DNA from: an uncultured Clostridia bacterium
GTDB lineage: Bacteria > Bacillota > Clostridia > Christensenellales > Borkfalkiaceae
DNA: 62,869 bases
Direction: 5' to 3'
Assembly (NCBI GenBank): GCA_944327465.1
Contig: CALVHH010000009.1
Span: 1-62,869 of the forward strand
Both the position numbers and the translations under genes were made by a program. This document shows, one piece after another, positions 23,447 to 31,311 of the stretch. Under the pieces are notes generated by a model. That model had not been told where the DNA came from. It saw only the letters and a program-made list of their open reading frames with translations, and did no database searches. The stretch's first letter is position 1. Each line of letters begins with the position of its first letter.

Positions 23447-24101
23447 TGCACACTCCTTCAAATATGGCGGGAACGGCGGCTTTGAGCGCACCGTTGCACG
23501 CCTTGAGATTTTTCATAAACTGTTCGGTGGTAGAGCCGCTGCCCGCCACGTCGGATATGGCTTTAAAGGCGTACAGCTCCGCACCCGCATGCATGCACGC
23601 CTGGGCTATTGCCGCGCACTCCATGTCGCGAATGTCGGCGCCCAGCTCCTTAGTCAGCAGCGCATAGTCGGCGGGGTCGTCGTTGAATCTGTCGCCCGAA
23701 CCTATGCGCCTTAAGGGGTATGCGCCCGCCGTGCGCAGGGGGATGTACGGCTCGGCGCACTCGTCCAGCGTGCCCCGCTTTGTGCCGTTCAGCTGCACAA
23801 GGTCAAAGTCGTACTGCACGGCATGGCTTATGGCGTAAATGCCGCAAACCTGCGTCTGCCCGTTCAGCCCGCCTGCCACGCCTATATTTATTATCTTGTC
23901 CGCGCCCAGCACGTCAATGGCGTACTGCGCCCCGCACGCGGCGTTCACCTTGCCCACGCCGCATATCACGGCGGCGGTCTGCCTGCCGCACAGCTTTCCG
24001 CATACTACCTTTTTGTCGCAGCAGACGTAGCTCTTTTCTGTCTGCATGTTTTCAAGCACGGCTGCCGCCTCGCTCTCCATGGCTATAACAAATACCGTCA
24101 T
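23439..24101 (-). CDS. mtnN: 5'-methylthioadenosine/S-adenosylhomocysteine nucleosidase
   Basis: MtnN (Pfs) removes adenine from methylthioadenosine and S-adenosylhomocysteine. The 220-residue protein has the nucleoside phosphorylase-type fold with NIGVAGGL, the substrate Glu in DMECAAIAQ, and the SDVAGSGS loop with the catalytic Asp. AAGGGA precedes the ATG. It directly feeds luxS. The upstream sfp gene ends 63 bases away on the same strand. Confidence 0.96.
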   Translation of the reverse strand: MTVFVIAMESEAAAVLENMQTEKSYVCCDKKVVCGKLCGRQTAAVICGVGKVNAACGAQYAIDVLGADKIINIGVAGGLNGQTQVCGIYAISHAVQYDFDLVQLNGTKRGTLDECAEPYIPLRTAGAYPLRRIGSGDRFNDDPADYALLTKELGADIRDMECAAIAQACMHAGAELYAFKAISDVAGSGSTTEQFMKNLKACNGALKAAVPAIFEGVCNA

Positions 24102-24164
24102 TATAATCCCTTAAAATTATTTTGATTAAAGATTTCGCAAGCCTTCCCTGCAGAGCGCAGGCGT

Positions 24165-24668
24165 TCATATATCGCGCTGTCTAAGCGTGTCGTCGCCGCA
24201 CAGGCAAAGTATGCCGTACGGCAAAAAGATGTGCACTATGGGGCAGTTCTGCTTCTCTCCGTCCATATATATGTCGCCTTCAAAGTACTCCAGCCTCTTC
24301 AAGTGCGTGGCAAGAGCAAAGGCGTTGAGCTTAATGAATGCCTCCTTGGCTGTCCAGTTGAGCAAAAAATCTTCCTCGCCGCATATTTCGTCCCTTTCGC
24401 GTGCGGAAAACCTTTCAATTATCGCCGCGTGCTCTCTGCCCGTAAAAAGTTCAAGGTCGCAGCCTATCTTTTTATCGCTCACGGCAATGGCGGCGATGTC
24501 GCCGCTGTGGCTTATGTTAAAGTCGTAGACCCCCATATATGCCCCGGCGAACGTTGGACGGGGCGCAGAATAATCGACTTTGGCGCCCTCCGCGCCGAAG
24601 CATGTCTGCAGCAGCAGCGCGGCTTTTTTGTATACGTTTCCGTTTTCGGTCAGCGCAAAATACGTCAT
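24165..24668 (-). CDS. Sfp-type 4'-phosphopantetheinyl transferase
   Basis: These enzymes load the phosphopantetheine arm from CoA onto carrier proteins. The 167-residue protein has the metal-binding IGCDLELF motif and the NWTAKEAFIKL motif (W-x-x-KEA-x-x-K), placed as in Sfp/EntD-like proteins. It is short for Sfp (about 220 residues). No polyketide or peptide synthetase is in the window, so its carrier protein is unknown. It overlaps the kinase gene by four bases. Confidence 0.88.
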   Translation of the reverse strand: MTYFALTENGNVYKKAALLLQTCFGAEGAKVDYSAPRPTFAGAYMGVYDFNISHSGDIAAIAVSDKKIGCDLELFTGREHAAIIERFSARERDEICGEEDFLLNWTAKEAFIKLNAFALATHLKRLEYFEGDIYMDGEKQNCPIVHIFLPYGILCLCGDDTLRQRDI

Positions 24669-25576
24669 AGCATCAGGCTCTCAACATACTCGATCTGTTC
24701 GCGCGTGGGCAGCATTTCGGTGAACGCGCAGGCGCTGCCCGCGGCGGTGGCAAAGTTGAGCGATTTAAAGTAGTTGCCGGTGTTTATATATTCGTGAATA
24801 AAGCCCGCCACCATCGTGTCGCCCGCGCCTACGGAATTTATGAGCTGACCGCGCGCCGCACGCACGTACATCGACTGGTTTGTCTCGGTCACCATCACGG
24901 CGCCGTCGGCGCCCATCGATACTATCACGTTTCTTGCGCCCTGCTTTTGCAGTTCGCGTGCGCACTCGGCTATTTTGCGCGTCTCCGAAGTGTGCGGTAT
25001 GCCGAATATCTGGCACAGTTCAAATATATTCGGCTTTATCAAAAACGGTCTGTGTCTCAGCGCCGAAGTCAAAAGCTTGCCGCAGGCGTCAATTACTATG
25101 TTTACGCCCTTGGGCGCAGCCAGCTTATCCAAAAAGTCGCTGTATGCGCTGTCGGTGAGTGAGGGGGGCACGCTGCCGCTCAGTATGACCCAGTCGCCCG
25201 CCTTCAAATTCTTTTTCAGTTTTTTTATCAGCTCGTCCACGTCCGCGGGCGTCACAAGTGCGCCCTCGCCGTTTATGTCCGTTTCTGCAACGCTCTTTAT
25301 CTTTACGTTTATGCGCGTCTGACCCCCGACCTCTATAAACTGACTGTTCAATCCGCGAGATTTTATCTCTTCAAGTATCGCTCTGCCCGTAAATCCCGCC
25401 ACAAAGCCGAGCGCCATGGTCTCGTCGCCCAGCTCTTTGAGCTCCAGGCTGACGTTTATCCCCTTGCCGCCGGGTATCAGCTTTTCGCCCGCGGCACGGT
25501 TTACCGCACCCTGTTTTATGTTATTGACTTTTAAATAGTAATCCAGCGAGGGATTGAAAGTAACCGTGTACAGCAT
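24665..25576 (-). CDS. 1-phosphofructokinase-type PfkB kinase
   Basis: The 303-residue protein is a PfkB-family sugar kinase of the FruK/LacC branch. It opens TVTFNPSLDYYLKV, has the substrate loop PGGKGINVS and the anion hole/catalytic motif NSVGAGDTMVAGF. FruK phosphorylates fructose-1-phosphate and LacC tagatose-6-phosphate; no PTS genes are nearby to decide. I chose MLYTVTFNP (25576) as start because the motif begins there; the leader has no obvious ribosome binding site. It heads a possible five-gene operon ending in ung. Confidence 0.88.
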   Translation of the reverse strand: MLYTVTFNPSLDYYLKVNNIKQGAVNRAAGEKLIPGGKGINVSLELKELGDETMALGFVAGFTGRAILEEIKSRGLNSQFIEVGGQTRINVKIKSVAETDINGEGALVTPADVDELIKKLKKNLKAGDWVILSGSVPPSLTDSAYSDFLDKLAAPKGVNIVIDACGKLLTSALRHRPFLIKPNIFELCQIFGIPHTSETRKIAECARELQKQGARNVIVSMGADGAVMVTETNQSMYVRAARGQLINSVGAGDTMVAGFIHEYINTGNYFKSLNFATAAGSACAFTEMLPTREQIEYVESLML

Positions 25577-25616
25577 TATTTTTTCGCGCACTTTACAAAT
25601 TAAATAATATATTTAT

Positions 25617-25645
25617 AATTTAGCTTATTTAAGTTGAAATGTCAA
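25617..25645 (-). promoter_or_regulatory. promoter of the pfkB-sfp-mtnN-luxS-ung unit
   Basis: On the minus strand TTGACA, 17 bp, TAAATT. The sequence GCTTATTTA occurs twice around the -35 side (25623-25631 and about 25658-25666), which might be half-sites for a sugar regulator. Confidence 0.7.
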
Positions 25646-25686
25646 CCTCAATTATTTGCTTATTTAAAAAGCCGCAAATTTTTTGT

Positions 25687-25717
25687 GCCGCACGGCGGCT
25701 TGCAGCCGCCGTGCGGC
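25687..25717. repeat. 14-bp perfect hairpin in the 25.6-25.8 kb gap
   Basis: GCCGCACGGCGGCT and its complement flank TGC. It stands between two divergent promoters, where no transcript obviously needs ending, so its role is unclear. Confidence 0.6.
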
Positions 25718-25797
25718 ATGCGTGCACCCCCTTAGGTGTGTTTTAAAAGGCAAATAAAAAAATTTATAAAAACCGCGTCAAATTCCAAAAAAAATAC

Positions 25798-25826
25798 TTG
25801 ACAAAATATTTGAGTTATATTATTAT
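25798..25826 (+). promoter_or_regulatory. promoter of the five-tRNA operon
   Basis: TTGACA, 17 bp, TATTAT, about 33 bp before the first tRNA. Confidence 0.85.
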
Positions 25827-25858
25827 ATACAAGCGTTGTGGCGCGGGAGCGCCTGAAC

Positions 25859-25935
25859 GGGCCTTTAGCTCAGTTGGTTAGAGCGGTCGGCTCATAACCG
25901 ATTGGTCCGCGGTTCGAGTCCGTGAAGGCCCACCA
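25859..25935 (+). tRNA. tRNA with anticodon CAT, probably tRNA-Ile2 (lysidine type)
   Basis: A 77-nt cloverleaf with loop CTCATAA and encoded CCA. The acceptor stem GGGCCTT/AAGGCCC has C4-G69 and C5-G68, the pairs recognised by TilS, so I favour Ile(k2C-AU) over elongator Met. Confidence 0.9.
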
Positions 25936-25945
25936 TAAATATTTT

Positions 25946-26022
25946 GGCCCAATAGCTCAGTTGGTTAGAGCGCCAGCCTGTCACGCTGGAGGTCGACGGT
26001 TCGAGCCCGTTTTGGGTCGCCA
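25946..26022 (+). tRNA. tRNA-Asp (anticodon GTC)
   Basis: A 77-nt cloverleaf with anticodon loop CTGTCAC, discriminator G and encoded CCA. Confidence 0.95.
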
Positions 26023-26069
26023 CAAATAAAGTTTTAAGCGCCTTTAAAAAGGCGCTTAAAACAAAAAAT

Positions 26070-26145
26070 GCCTTGGTAGCTCAGTCGGTAGAGCGGTGGA
26101 CTGAAAATCCATATGTCGGCGGTTCGATTCCACCCCAAGGCACCA
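26070..26145 (+). tRNA. tRNA-Phe (anticodon GAA)
   Basis: A 76-nt cloverleaf with anticodon loop CTGAAAA, acceptor GCCTTGG/CCAAGGC and encoded CCA. Confidence 0.95.
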
Positions 26146-26160
26146 AAAAACCTGTCTTTT

Positions 26161-26236
26161 GCTGGTGTAGCTCAATTGGCAGAGCAGCTGATTTGTAATC
26201 AGCAGGTTGCGGGTTCGATTCCAGTCACCAGCTCCA
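26161..26236 (+). tRNA. tRNA-Thr (anticodon TGT)
   Basis: A 76-nt cloverleaf with anticodon loop TTTGTAA, acceptor GCTGGTG/CACCAGC, discriminator T and encoded CCA. Confidence 0.95.
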
Positions 26237-26258
26237 ACACCTTTTAAAAGACTTATAC

Positions 26259-26343
26259 GGGCGGATTGCAGAGTGGCCAAATGCATCAGACTGTAAATCT
26301 GACGTCTCCGACTTCGGTGGTTCGAATCCACCTCCTCCCACCA
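26259..26343 (+). tRNA. tRNA-Tyr (anticodon GTA)
   Basis: An 85-nt class II tRNA with a long variable arm, anticodon loop CTGTAAA and encoded CCA. The acceptor stem GGGCGGA/TCCTCCC has one C-T mismatch at pair 4-69; everything else pairs. Confidence 0.92.
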
Positions 26344-26344
26344 C

Positions 26345-26378
26345 GAAAATGGCACTGACTATTGTCAGTGCCATTTTC
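26345..26378 (+). terminator. terminator of the tRNA operon
   Basis: A perfect 15-bp stem, GAAAATGGCACTGAC and its complement with loop TATT, directly behind tRNA-Tyr and ending in CATTTTC. Confidence 0.85.
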
Positions 26379-26484
26379 GCATCTTACAAGTTATAATTTT
26401 TCGCTTGCTATTATTCGCGATATGCAGCCAATTGCTGCCCGCTGCGCGGGTTGATTGTTTAAACGATTGTAACTCGGTTAAAAG

Positions 26485-27237
26485 TCACAGCGCCCGCTTG
26501 AGGGCGTGCGTCAGCGGCGTGAACATCAGCCCCACGCTCACCACGGTGCACGCCGTCTGCGGCAGCATGGCTGTGAACGAAGCGTAAAAATACGCCAGCG
26601 CTCCCCGCTGCGTCAGTCCGAGGATGAGGGGGGAGACTACGTCGTCTATGAGCGTAAAAGCCACGGTGCACAGCGCGGCGAGCGCGGTCACGAAAAAGCA
26701 TCTCAGCGCCCTTTCGCCCCCGCTCTTTTTTCGGGACGCCAGCCACACCGCGTCAAAGGCTATGGTCAACGCGGTAAATATGCCCCCCAGCGCCCACAGC
26801 ATTGCGTACACGGCATCGCGGTATATGCGCGAAACTTTTACAAGTTCAAGCGCCGCCGCGGCGAATGCCGCAGCCGAAAGCACCGCAAGCACCAAATTGA
26901 CGCATATCTTCAGCTTAAACGTCAGCCCGCCGCCGTCGTCGCCCCTGCCTATCGTGCCGAACAGCAGTCCGAACAGCGGAAAGTAAATGCAGTATACCGC
27001 CACCACGGCGGGGTAAAAGCCGAACAGCAGACAGCGCAGCAAGCTGAACGCCAGCCCCGTCAGGCAGCCGAACCTCGCGCCGAACACGTATGAAGTGCAC
27101 AGCAGTATGACGGTTACAAATTCTACCCCGGGTACCGCCGAAAGCGCAAACTGCACGCCCGTCATCAGTGCGCAGGTCAGCGCAATGAACGCCGTCTCTC
27201 TCGCGGCGGAAAGTTTTTTGCGTTGATTTATGTACAT
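26485..27237 (-). CDS. ECF transporter S component, probably for cobalamin
   Basis: S components give substrate specificity to energy-coupling factor importers. The 250-residue protein has six or so membrane segments and the family features near its start (AARETAFIALTCALMTGVQF) and after helix two (GARFGCLTGLAFSLLRCLLFG). Its ATG shares one base with the stop of a DUF4430-like lipoprotein gene. Both lie behind a cobalamin riboswitch, so vitamin B12 or a precursor is the likely cargo, as for CbrT. The shared EcfAA'T module must be encoded elsewhere. Confidence 0.82.
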   Translation of the reverse strand: MYINQRKKLSAARETAFIALTCALMTGVQFALSAVPGVEFVTVILLCTSYVFGARFGCLTGLAFSLLRCLLFGFYPAVVAVYCIYFPLFGLLFGTIGRGDDGGGLTFKLKICVNLVLAVLSAAAFAAAALELVKVSRIYRDAVYAMLWALGGIFTALTIAFDAVWLASRKKSGGERALRCFFVTALAALCTVAFTLIDDVVSPLILGLTQRGALAYFYASFTAMLPQTACTVVSVGLMFTPLTHALKRAL

Positions 27238-27710
27238 CAGTAGGAGTAGTGGCTGTAAACAAGCGCGTAAGTATATCCCTCAACGGCGGGCAGACCGCTT
27301 ATGCCGTAGTTCGCGCTTGCCAGCTGCCTGCCGTCATATTCCCAGGTGTCGTAGCTTGCGTCGGAATATATTACTCCGTCCAGCTCCGAAAGGTCGGTGT
27401 ATATCGTCCACGCATAGCCGCTCGTCGCGCTCTCTGCTGTGTTTTCCACGCCCTCGACCGAAACTATAAAGTATCCGTATTCGCCGAGCTCCGCTTCGAA
27501 CGTCAGCTCGCCCGCCTCTCTGAGCGCGCACATATAGTCGTACAGCGTCGTCTGCTCGTCGAGCTCCGTTACGTCGGCGTCCACCGTCATCACATAGTTG
27601 GCGCTGCCGTCGTCGTTGGTCACTTTGACCACGTTTCCGCCGCAGCCGCTCAAAAGCAATGCCGCGGCAGCCGCCGACGCGGCGGCTGTTAATCTTTTTG
27701 CAATGTTCAT
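27237..27710 (-). CDS. DUF4430-like lipoprotein, candidate cobalamin-binding protein
   Basis: The 157-residue product has a signal peptide with lipobox LLSGC (Cys near residue 24). The mature part contains TLYDYMCALREAG, an SGYAWTIYTD segment and a C-terminal TYALVYSHY strand, the pattern of DUF4430, a domain related to the C-terminal part of intrinsic factor/transcobalamin. It would capture a corrinoid outside the cell and hand it to the S component encoded next. I chose MNIAKRL as start because the signal peptide begins there; AAAGGAGAC precedes it. Binding is inferred from family and riboswitch. Confidence 0.75.
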   Translation of the reverse strand: MNIAKRLTAAASAAAAALLLSGCGGNVVKVTNDDGSANYVMTVDADVTELDEQTTLYDYMCALREAGELTFEAELGEYGYFIVSVEGVENTAESATSGYAWTIYTDLSELDGVIYSDASYDTWEYDGRQLASANYGISGLPAVEGYTYALVYSHYSY

Positions 27711-27721
27711 AAAAGTCTCCT

Positions 27722-27756
27722 TTAAAAATAAAAAATTCCTCCACGGCGTGAAGGAA
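27722..27756 (-). terminator. riboswitch-controlled terminator before the lipoprotein gene
   Basis: On the minus strand TTCCTTCAC and GTGGAGGAA pair around GCC and are followed by TTTTTTATTTTT, 12 bases before the start codon. This is the expected expression platform of the cobalamin riboswitch. Confidence 0.8.
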
Positions 27757-27847
27757 GGCATTGCAACTCAGACCGCGGCATAACCCCTCGGTCTTAAAAA
27801 TGCGCCCCGTGCGTCCCCTCACGTCGTCATTGTCGGCAAAAAACTTG

Positions 27848-28025
27848 CCTCCTGCCGCGCGGGTAGGTCTTCCGACTTAAAAAATGTGCACCGCACATAC
27901 TGCGCAGACCTTCCCGAAAAAAATTTCAGTGACCTGCGCGCGGCGCATAACGGCAGCGGGGGCTGTGCGGCTATCGGCCGACTTCCCTATTAAAGCTTGT
28001 CCCCAAGCTGCCCGCGTGGCATAAG
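27848..28025 (-). promoter_or_regulatory. cobalamin riboswitch
   Basis: On the minus strand the conserved blocks appear in order: AATAGGGAAGTCGG, ACAGCCCCCGCTGCCGT, GGTCACTG, CGGGAAGGTC and GTCGGAAGACCTACCCGC. It precedes a terminator hairpin and two cobalamin-uptake-type genes. High cobalamin should stop transcription. Confidence 0.9.
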
Positions 28026-28036
28026 TTGTATGCATT

Positions 28037-28065
28037 ATTTTACATTGTCCGCGCGCAATTGTCAA
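28037..28065 (-). promoter_or_regulatory. promoter of the cobalamin riboswitch unit
   Basis: On the minus strand TTGACA, 17 bp, TAAAAT, immediately upstream of the riboswitch. Confidence 0.85.
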
Positions 28066-28096
28066 CGCTGTGTGCCCATAAATATGGGCAAAACAA

Positions 28097-28125
28097 TTGC
28101 AAACGTTGCTGCATTGTGGTAAAAT
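28097..28125 (+). promoter_or_regulatory. promoter of the alr operon
   Basis: TTGCAA, 17 bp and an extended -10 TGG-TAAAAT. A second TATAAT at 28159-28164 lies exactly six bases before the preferred alr ATG but lacks a -35 box. Confidence 0.6.
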
Positions 28126-28170
28126 GATAGAAGTATAACCAAAATGGCGGCGCGGTCATATAATGGCAGT

Positions 28171-29151
28171 ATGCAAAATACTATCGCCAAGATAAATTTA
28201 GCCGCAATAAAGAGCAACGCACAGCACTTAAAGACCCTTTCAAAGGGCGCGCAGCTGTTTGCCGTGGTAAAGGCCGACGCCTACGGCCACGGCGCAATAC
28301 CCGTCGCCCGCCGCCTGAGCGGCGTTGCAGATATGTTCTGCGTCGCCATAGCCGATGAGGGCGTCGAGCTCCGCGCCGCGGGCATATCGCTGCCCATACT
28401 CGTGTTCACTCCGCCGCAGGACAGGGAGGACGCCCTGCGCATGTCGGCATATGATTTGACCGCCACCGTCGCCGACGTCCGCTCGGCGCGGCTCGCACGC
28501 GGTCTCAGCGTGCACATAAAGATAAATACGGGCATGAACCGCCTGGGCTGTCCCCCGAACGGGTTAGACGGACTGCTCGGCGAACTTGAAGGATGTGCCG
28601 TCACCGGCGTATATTCGCATATGTACGCCCCGCTGTCGGATGCGGATACGGCGTTTCAGCTCGAAGCTTTCAAAGCTGCCGCGGGCAAGGTCAAGGCAAA
28701 GTTTTCGGGCGCGGTCGCCCACTTTGCTGCGACTGCGGGCATACTCTGCCGCCCGGACTGCCTGTTCGATGCCGTCCGCCCCGGTCTCGGGCTGTACGGC
28801 TACGCGCCCGAAGGTCTGTCGTGCGAAGGGCTGCGCCCGGCGCTCAGCGTATACGCCCGCAGGCTGCAGACGTTTGAACCGCCGTTCGGCGGCGGCGCGG
28901 GCTATGCCCGCGCCCAAAGAAAATATGCCCGCCTGTCGTCCTACCGCGCCGGCTATGCCGAAGGTTTCGCCCGCGGCTGTCCGCTGGGTACGGGCTGTCT
29001 GTGCATGGATTCGTTCATCTCCGAAAGCGCGGAAGACGAGCTGTGCATCTTCGATAACGCCGCAGAGTACGCGGCGCGTGCGGGCACGGTCTGCTACGAG
29101 GTGCTCTGCGCCGTGACAAGGAGGAGCGAGCGCGTATACTATGAAGGATGA
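28171..29151 (+). CDS. alr: alanine racemase (compact form)
   Basis: Alr makes D-alanine for peptidoglycan with PLP. At 326 residues it is shorter than the usual 360-380. The PLP lysine is in FAVVKADAYGHG (Lys34). KINTGMNRLGC, RPGLGLYGYAP and the second-domain SSYRAGYAEGFARG region are present, and the catalytic Tyr is probably in GGGAGYARA. The final domain is trimmed but keeps CMDSFISE and YEVLCAVTRRSERVY. I chose MQNTIAKINL; an ATG at 28144 would add nine residues. It heads a seven-gene run of overlapping or closely spaced genes. Confidence 0.92.
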   Translation: MQNTIAKINLAAIKSNAQHLKTLSKGAQLFAVVKADAYGHGAIPVARRLSGVADMFCVAIADEGVELRAAGISLPILVFTPPQDREDALRMSAYDLTATVADVRSARLARGLSVHIKINTGMNRLGCPPNGLDGLLGELEGCAVTGVYSHMYAPLSDADTAFQLEAFKAAAGKVKAKFSGAVAHFAATAGILCRPDCLFDAVRPGLGLYGYAPEGLSCEGLRPALSVYARRLQTFEPPFGGGAGYARAQRKYARLSSYRAGYAEGFARGCPLGTGCLCMDSFISESAEDELCIFDNAAEYAARAGTVCYEVLCAVTRRSERVYYEG

Positions 29152-29686
29152 ACTGCGCTACAAGTATAAAATAAAGCGAAAATATTTTCAGCACTCCCGC
29201 CGCGAGGTCGCCGACGGCGCCATCTTCGACGCCGCGGTCGCCTGCCTCGGCGGGTACGACGATTTTTTCATCTACTACAGCTTCGGCTCCGAAGCCGACA
29301 CACACAGGCTCATAGATGCCCTGCTCGGGCTCGGCAAGCGCGTCAGCCTGCCGCGTGTTGAGGGCGACGGCATGTCCGCCGTGCCCTATCGCCGCGGCGA
29401 CGTGCTCAGACGGGGCGCCTTCGGCGTCCCCGAACCCGCGGGACAAGCCTGCGGCGGCGATATCAAGGTGGTGATAGTTCCACTGCTCGCCGTCAATTCT
29501 TCGGGCTACCGCCTTGGCTACGGCGGGGGATATTACGACAGATATTTAAAGGGCTGCACCGCGCTGAAGGTGGGCGTCGCTTACGACTTTCAGCTCACCG
29601 ATGAGTTCAAGGAAGACGAGTGGGACGAGCCTTTGGATATGCTTATAACCGAAAGGGGGGTATATTATTTTGGAAATCCAACCTGA
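29141..29686 (+). CDS. 5-formyltetrahydrofolate cyclo-ligase
   Basis: This enzyme (MTHFS) uses ATP to convert 5-formyl-THF to methenyl-THF. The 181-residue protein has the basic N-terminus KYKIKRKYF, the FIYYSFGSEADTHRLI segment and the hallmark GYRLGYGGGYYDRYL. It overlaps alr by 11 bases, and its own end overlaps the next gene by 17, so all three are likely translated together. Confidence 0.94.
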   Translation: MKDELRYKYKIKRKYFQHSRREVADGAIFDAAVACLGGYDDFFIYYSFGSEADTHRLIDALLGLGKRVSLPRVEGDGMSAVPYRRGDVLRRGAFGVPEPAGQACGGDIKVVIVPLLAVNSSGYRLGYGGGYYDRYLKGCTALKVGVAYDFQLTDEFKEDEWDEPLDMLITERGVYYFGNPT

Positions 29687-30284
29687 ACCCGTTCAAAAGG
29701 GCAACAAGTTTTTGATGGAGCTGGGCGACCTCATAACAGGCGCACTGCTGCCGTTCATAGTCATGCTCATATTCGGCAGCACCATAACAATGTTTGCCGG
29801 CATGAGCGACGTCGCCGTTCAGCTGACCGCCTGCATAGGCGGCAACGTGCTCATAGCCGCCGCGTACGTCATCTTCGGCACAAAGAACGGCTCGGTGGCG
29901 TACCGCAAGCTGTATGTCAACCAGACCAAGCGCGCCCTCAACTCCTCCGAACTCAAGGTGGTGTACGGCACGGGCGAATACGCCTTCTGGAAGGGCATAG
30001 TCATACCGCTCATCTCCTGCGTTCCCTACCTTATATTCCAGATAATTAACATTGCGGCGCCCAACAGCGTGTGCCGCTTCATGCTCATGTACGCATTCGG
30101 CTGGGCATACTATCCCTTCACGCTCGCGGGGCTGCACGAAGCTCTTGGCATAGTCATGATCGCCGTGCCCATAATCGTCCATGCGGCGGGATACTTTGTC
30201 GGCATGAAGAAGGAGGAAAAGCTGCAAGCTCAGCTCGAAGCCACCAATGCCGAAGAAAAGGCAAAAAAGAAGAAGAGAAAATGA
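29670..30284 (+). CDS. membrane protein of unknown function
   Basis: A 204-residue protein with about five hydrophobic segments between residues 20 and 180, a conserved-looking loop SVAYRKLYVNQTKRALNSSE, and a lysine-rich C-terminus (AEEKAKKKKRK). Family not recognised. The start is TTG at 29670, chosen because AAAGGGGGG lies nine bases before it and no ATG fits. It lies inside the alr-rsmD-coaD operon and overlaps rsmD by ATGA. Confidence 0.75.
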   Translation: MEIQPEPVQKGNKFLMELGDLITGALLPFIVMLIFGSTITMFAGMSDVAVQLTACIGGNVLIAAAYVIFGTKNGSVAYRKLYVNQTKRALNSSELKVVYGTGEYAFWKGIVIPLISCVPYLIFQIINIAAPNSVCRFMLMYAFGWAYYPFTLAGLHEALGIVMIAVPIIVHAAGYFVGMKKEEKLQAQLEATNAEEKAKKKKRK

Positions 30285-30826
30285 GGGTGATATCGGGCGC
30301 GTTCCGCGGTCTTAAACTCAATACTTTCAAGGGCGACGCCATCCGCCCCACCGCCGACAGAATAAAGGAGAGCCTGTTCAACATTCTCTCAACCCGCATA
30401 GCGGGGGCGCGTGTGCTCGACCTGTTCGCCGGCAGCGGCAGTCTGGGCATCGAGTGCCTTTCACGCGGGGCGGCGCACGTCGACTTCAACGACGCCTCGC
30501 CGCAGTCGGTCAGGCTGCTGAAGAGCAACCTTTCAAAGCTGAAGGGCGAGCTGTCCTTTTCGGTGACTGCGGGCGACTATTCTTCGCTGCTCATGCGCGC
30601 AGGCGCACCCTACGACGTCATCTTCATCGACCCGCCGTACGCTTCCGAAAGCGGCAGGGCGGCGCTGCAGACAATAGCTTCGCGCTCGCTGCTCGCCCGC
30701 GGCGGCGTCGCCGTATACGAGCGCGACAGGGCGTTTTCGGGGGATATCCCCGGGCTTGCGGTGTCCGACGAGCGCAAGTACGGCATAACCTATCTTACAT
30801 TCTTTGAAAACGAGGGGGATATATGA
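30281..30826 (+). CDS. rsmD: 16S rRNA (guanine966-N2)-methyltransferase
   Basis: RsmD methylates G966 of 16S rRNA. The 181-residue protein begins MRVISGAFRGLKL, has PTADRIKESLFNIL, the AdoMet motif LDLFAGSGSLGIECLSRGA and the N6/N2-methylase motif IDPPYAS. It starts in ATGA overlap with the membrane protein gene and ends in ATGA overlap with coaD, the usual partner in Gram-positives. Confidence 0.95.
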   Translation: MRVISGAFRGLKLNTFKGDAIRPTADRIKESLFNILSTRIAGARVLDLFAGSGSLGIECLSRGAAHVDFNDASPQSVRLLKSNLSKLKGELSFSVTAGDYSSLLMRAGAPYDVIFIDPPYASESGRAALQTIASRSLLARGGVAVYERDRAFSGDIPGLAVSDERKYGITYLTFFENEGDI

Positions 30827-31311
30827 AAAAGTGCATATTCGCCGGCACCTTCGACCCGCCCACGGTCGGGCACGAGGATGTGGTCTTAAAGTGCGCAAAA
30901 CTTTTCGACGAAGTGGTGGTGGCGGTGCTTACGAATCCGCAAAAGCAGTGGCTGTTCACCAGGGCGCAGCGCGTCGCCCTGCTAAAAAAGCTGTTTGAGC
31001 GCCAAAAAAACGTGCGCGTGCGTACCTTCGACGGCGCCGCTGTCGACCTTTTAAGGGAGGAGGACACCGTGTTTTACGTGCGCGGCGTGCGCGACACCAT
31101 AGACTTCGAATACGAAAACCGCAACAATTACGCGTCCAAGCGGCTGATGCCGGAGCTGATAACGCTGTATATCCCGTGCGAGCAGTCCCACCTGCACGTC
31201 AGCTCTACGCTCGTTAAAAATTCGATAAAATTCAAAAAAGAGTACGCCGACCTCATTCCCGCAAGCATATTGCAGGATGTATCGGCGCTGTTGGAGGAAA
31301 GAAATGTTTGA
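30823..31311 (+). CDS. coaD: phosphopantetheine adenylyltransferase
   Basis: CoaD makes dephospho-CoA from phosphopantetheine and ATP. The 162-residue protein has the nucleotidyltransferase motif AGTFDPPTVGHEDVV, the RGVRDTIDFEYE segment and the C-terminal VSSTLVKNS in place of the ISSTxVR motif. The Pro-Pro-Thr-Val within the first motif is a mild variant of the usual DPxTxGH. It overlaps rsmD and the DAHP synthase gene. Confidence 0.95.
   Translation: MKKCIFAGTFDPPTVGHEDVVLKCAKLFDEVVVAVLTNPQKQWLFTRAQRVALLKKLFERQKNVRVRTFDGAAVDLLREEDTVFYVRGVRDTIDFEYENRNNYASKRLMPELITLYIPCEQSHLHVSSTLVKNSIKFKKEYADLIPASILQDVSALLEERNV

Noticed and set aside
24665-25576. Fructose PTS operon
   Set aside because: Only a FruK/LacC-type kinase is present; no PTS or DeoR-type regulator gene is nearby.
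26044-26060. TTTAAAAAGGCGCTTAAA hairpin between tRNA-Asp and tRNA-Phe as terminator
   Set aside because: It is more likely a processing spacer; the following tRNAs have no own promoter.
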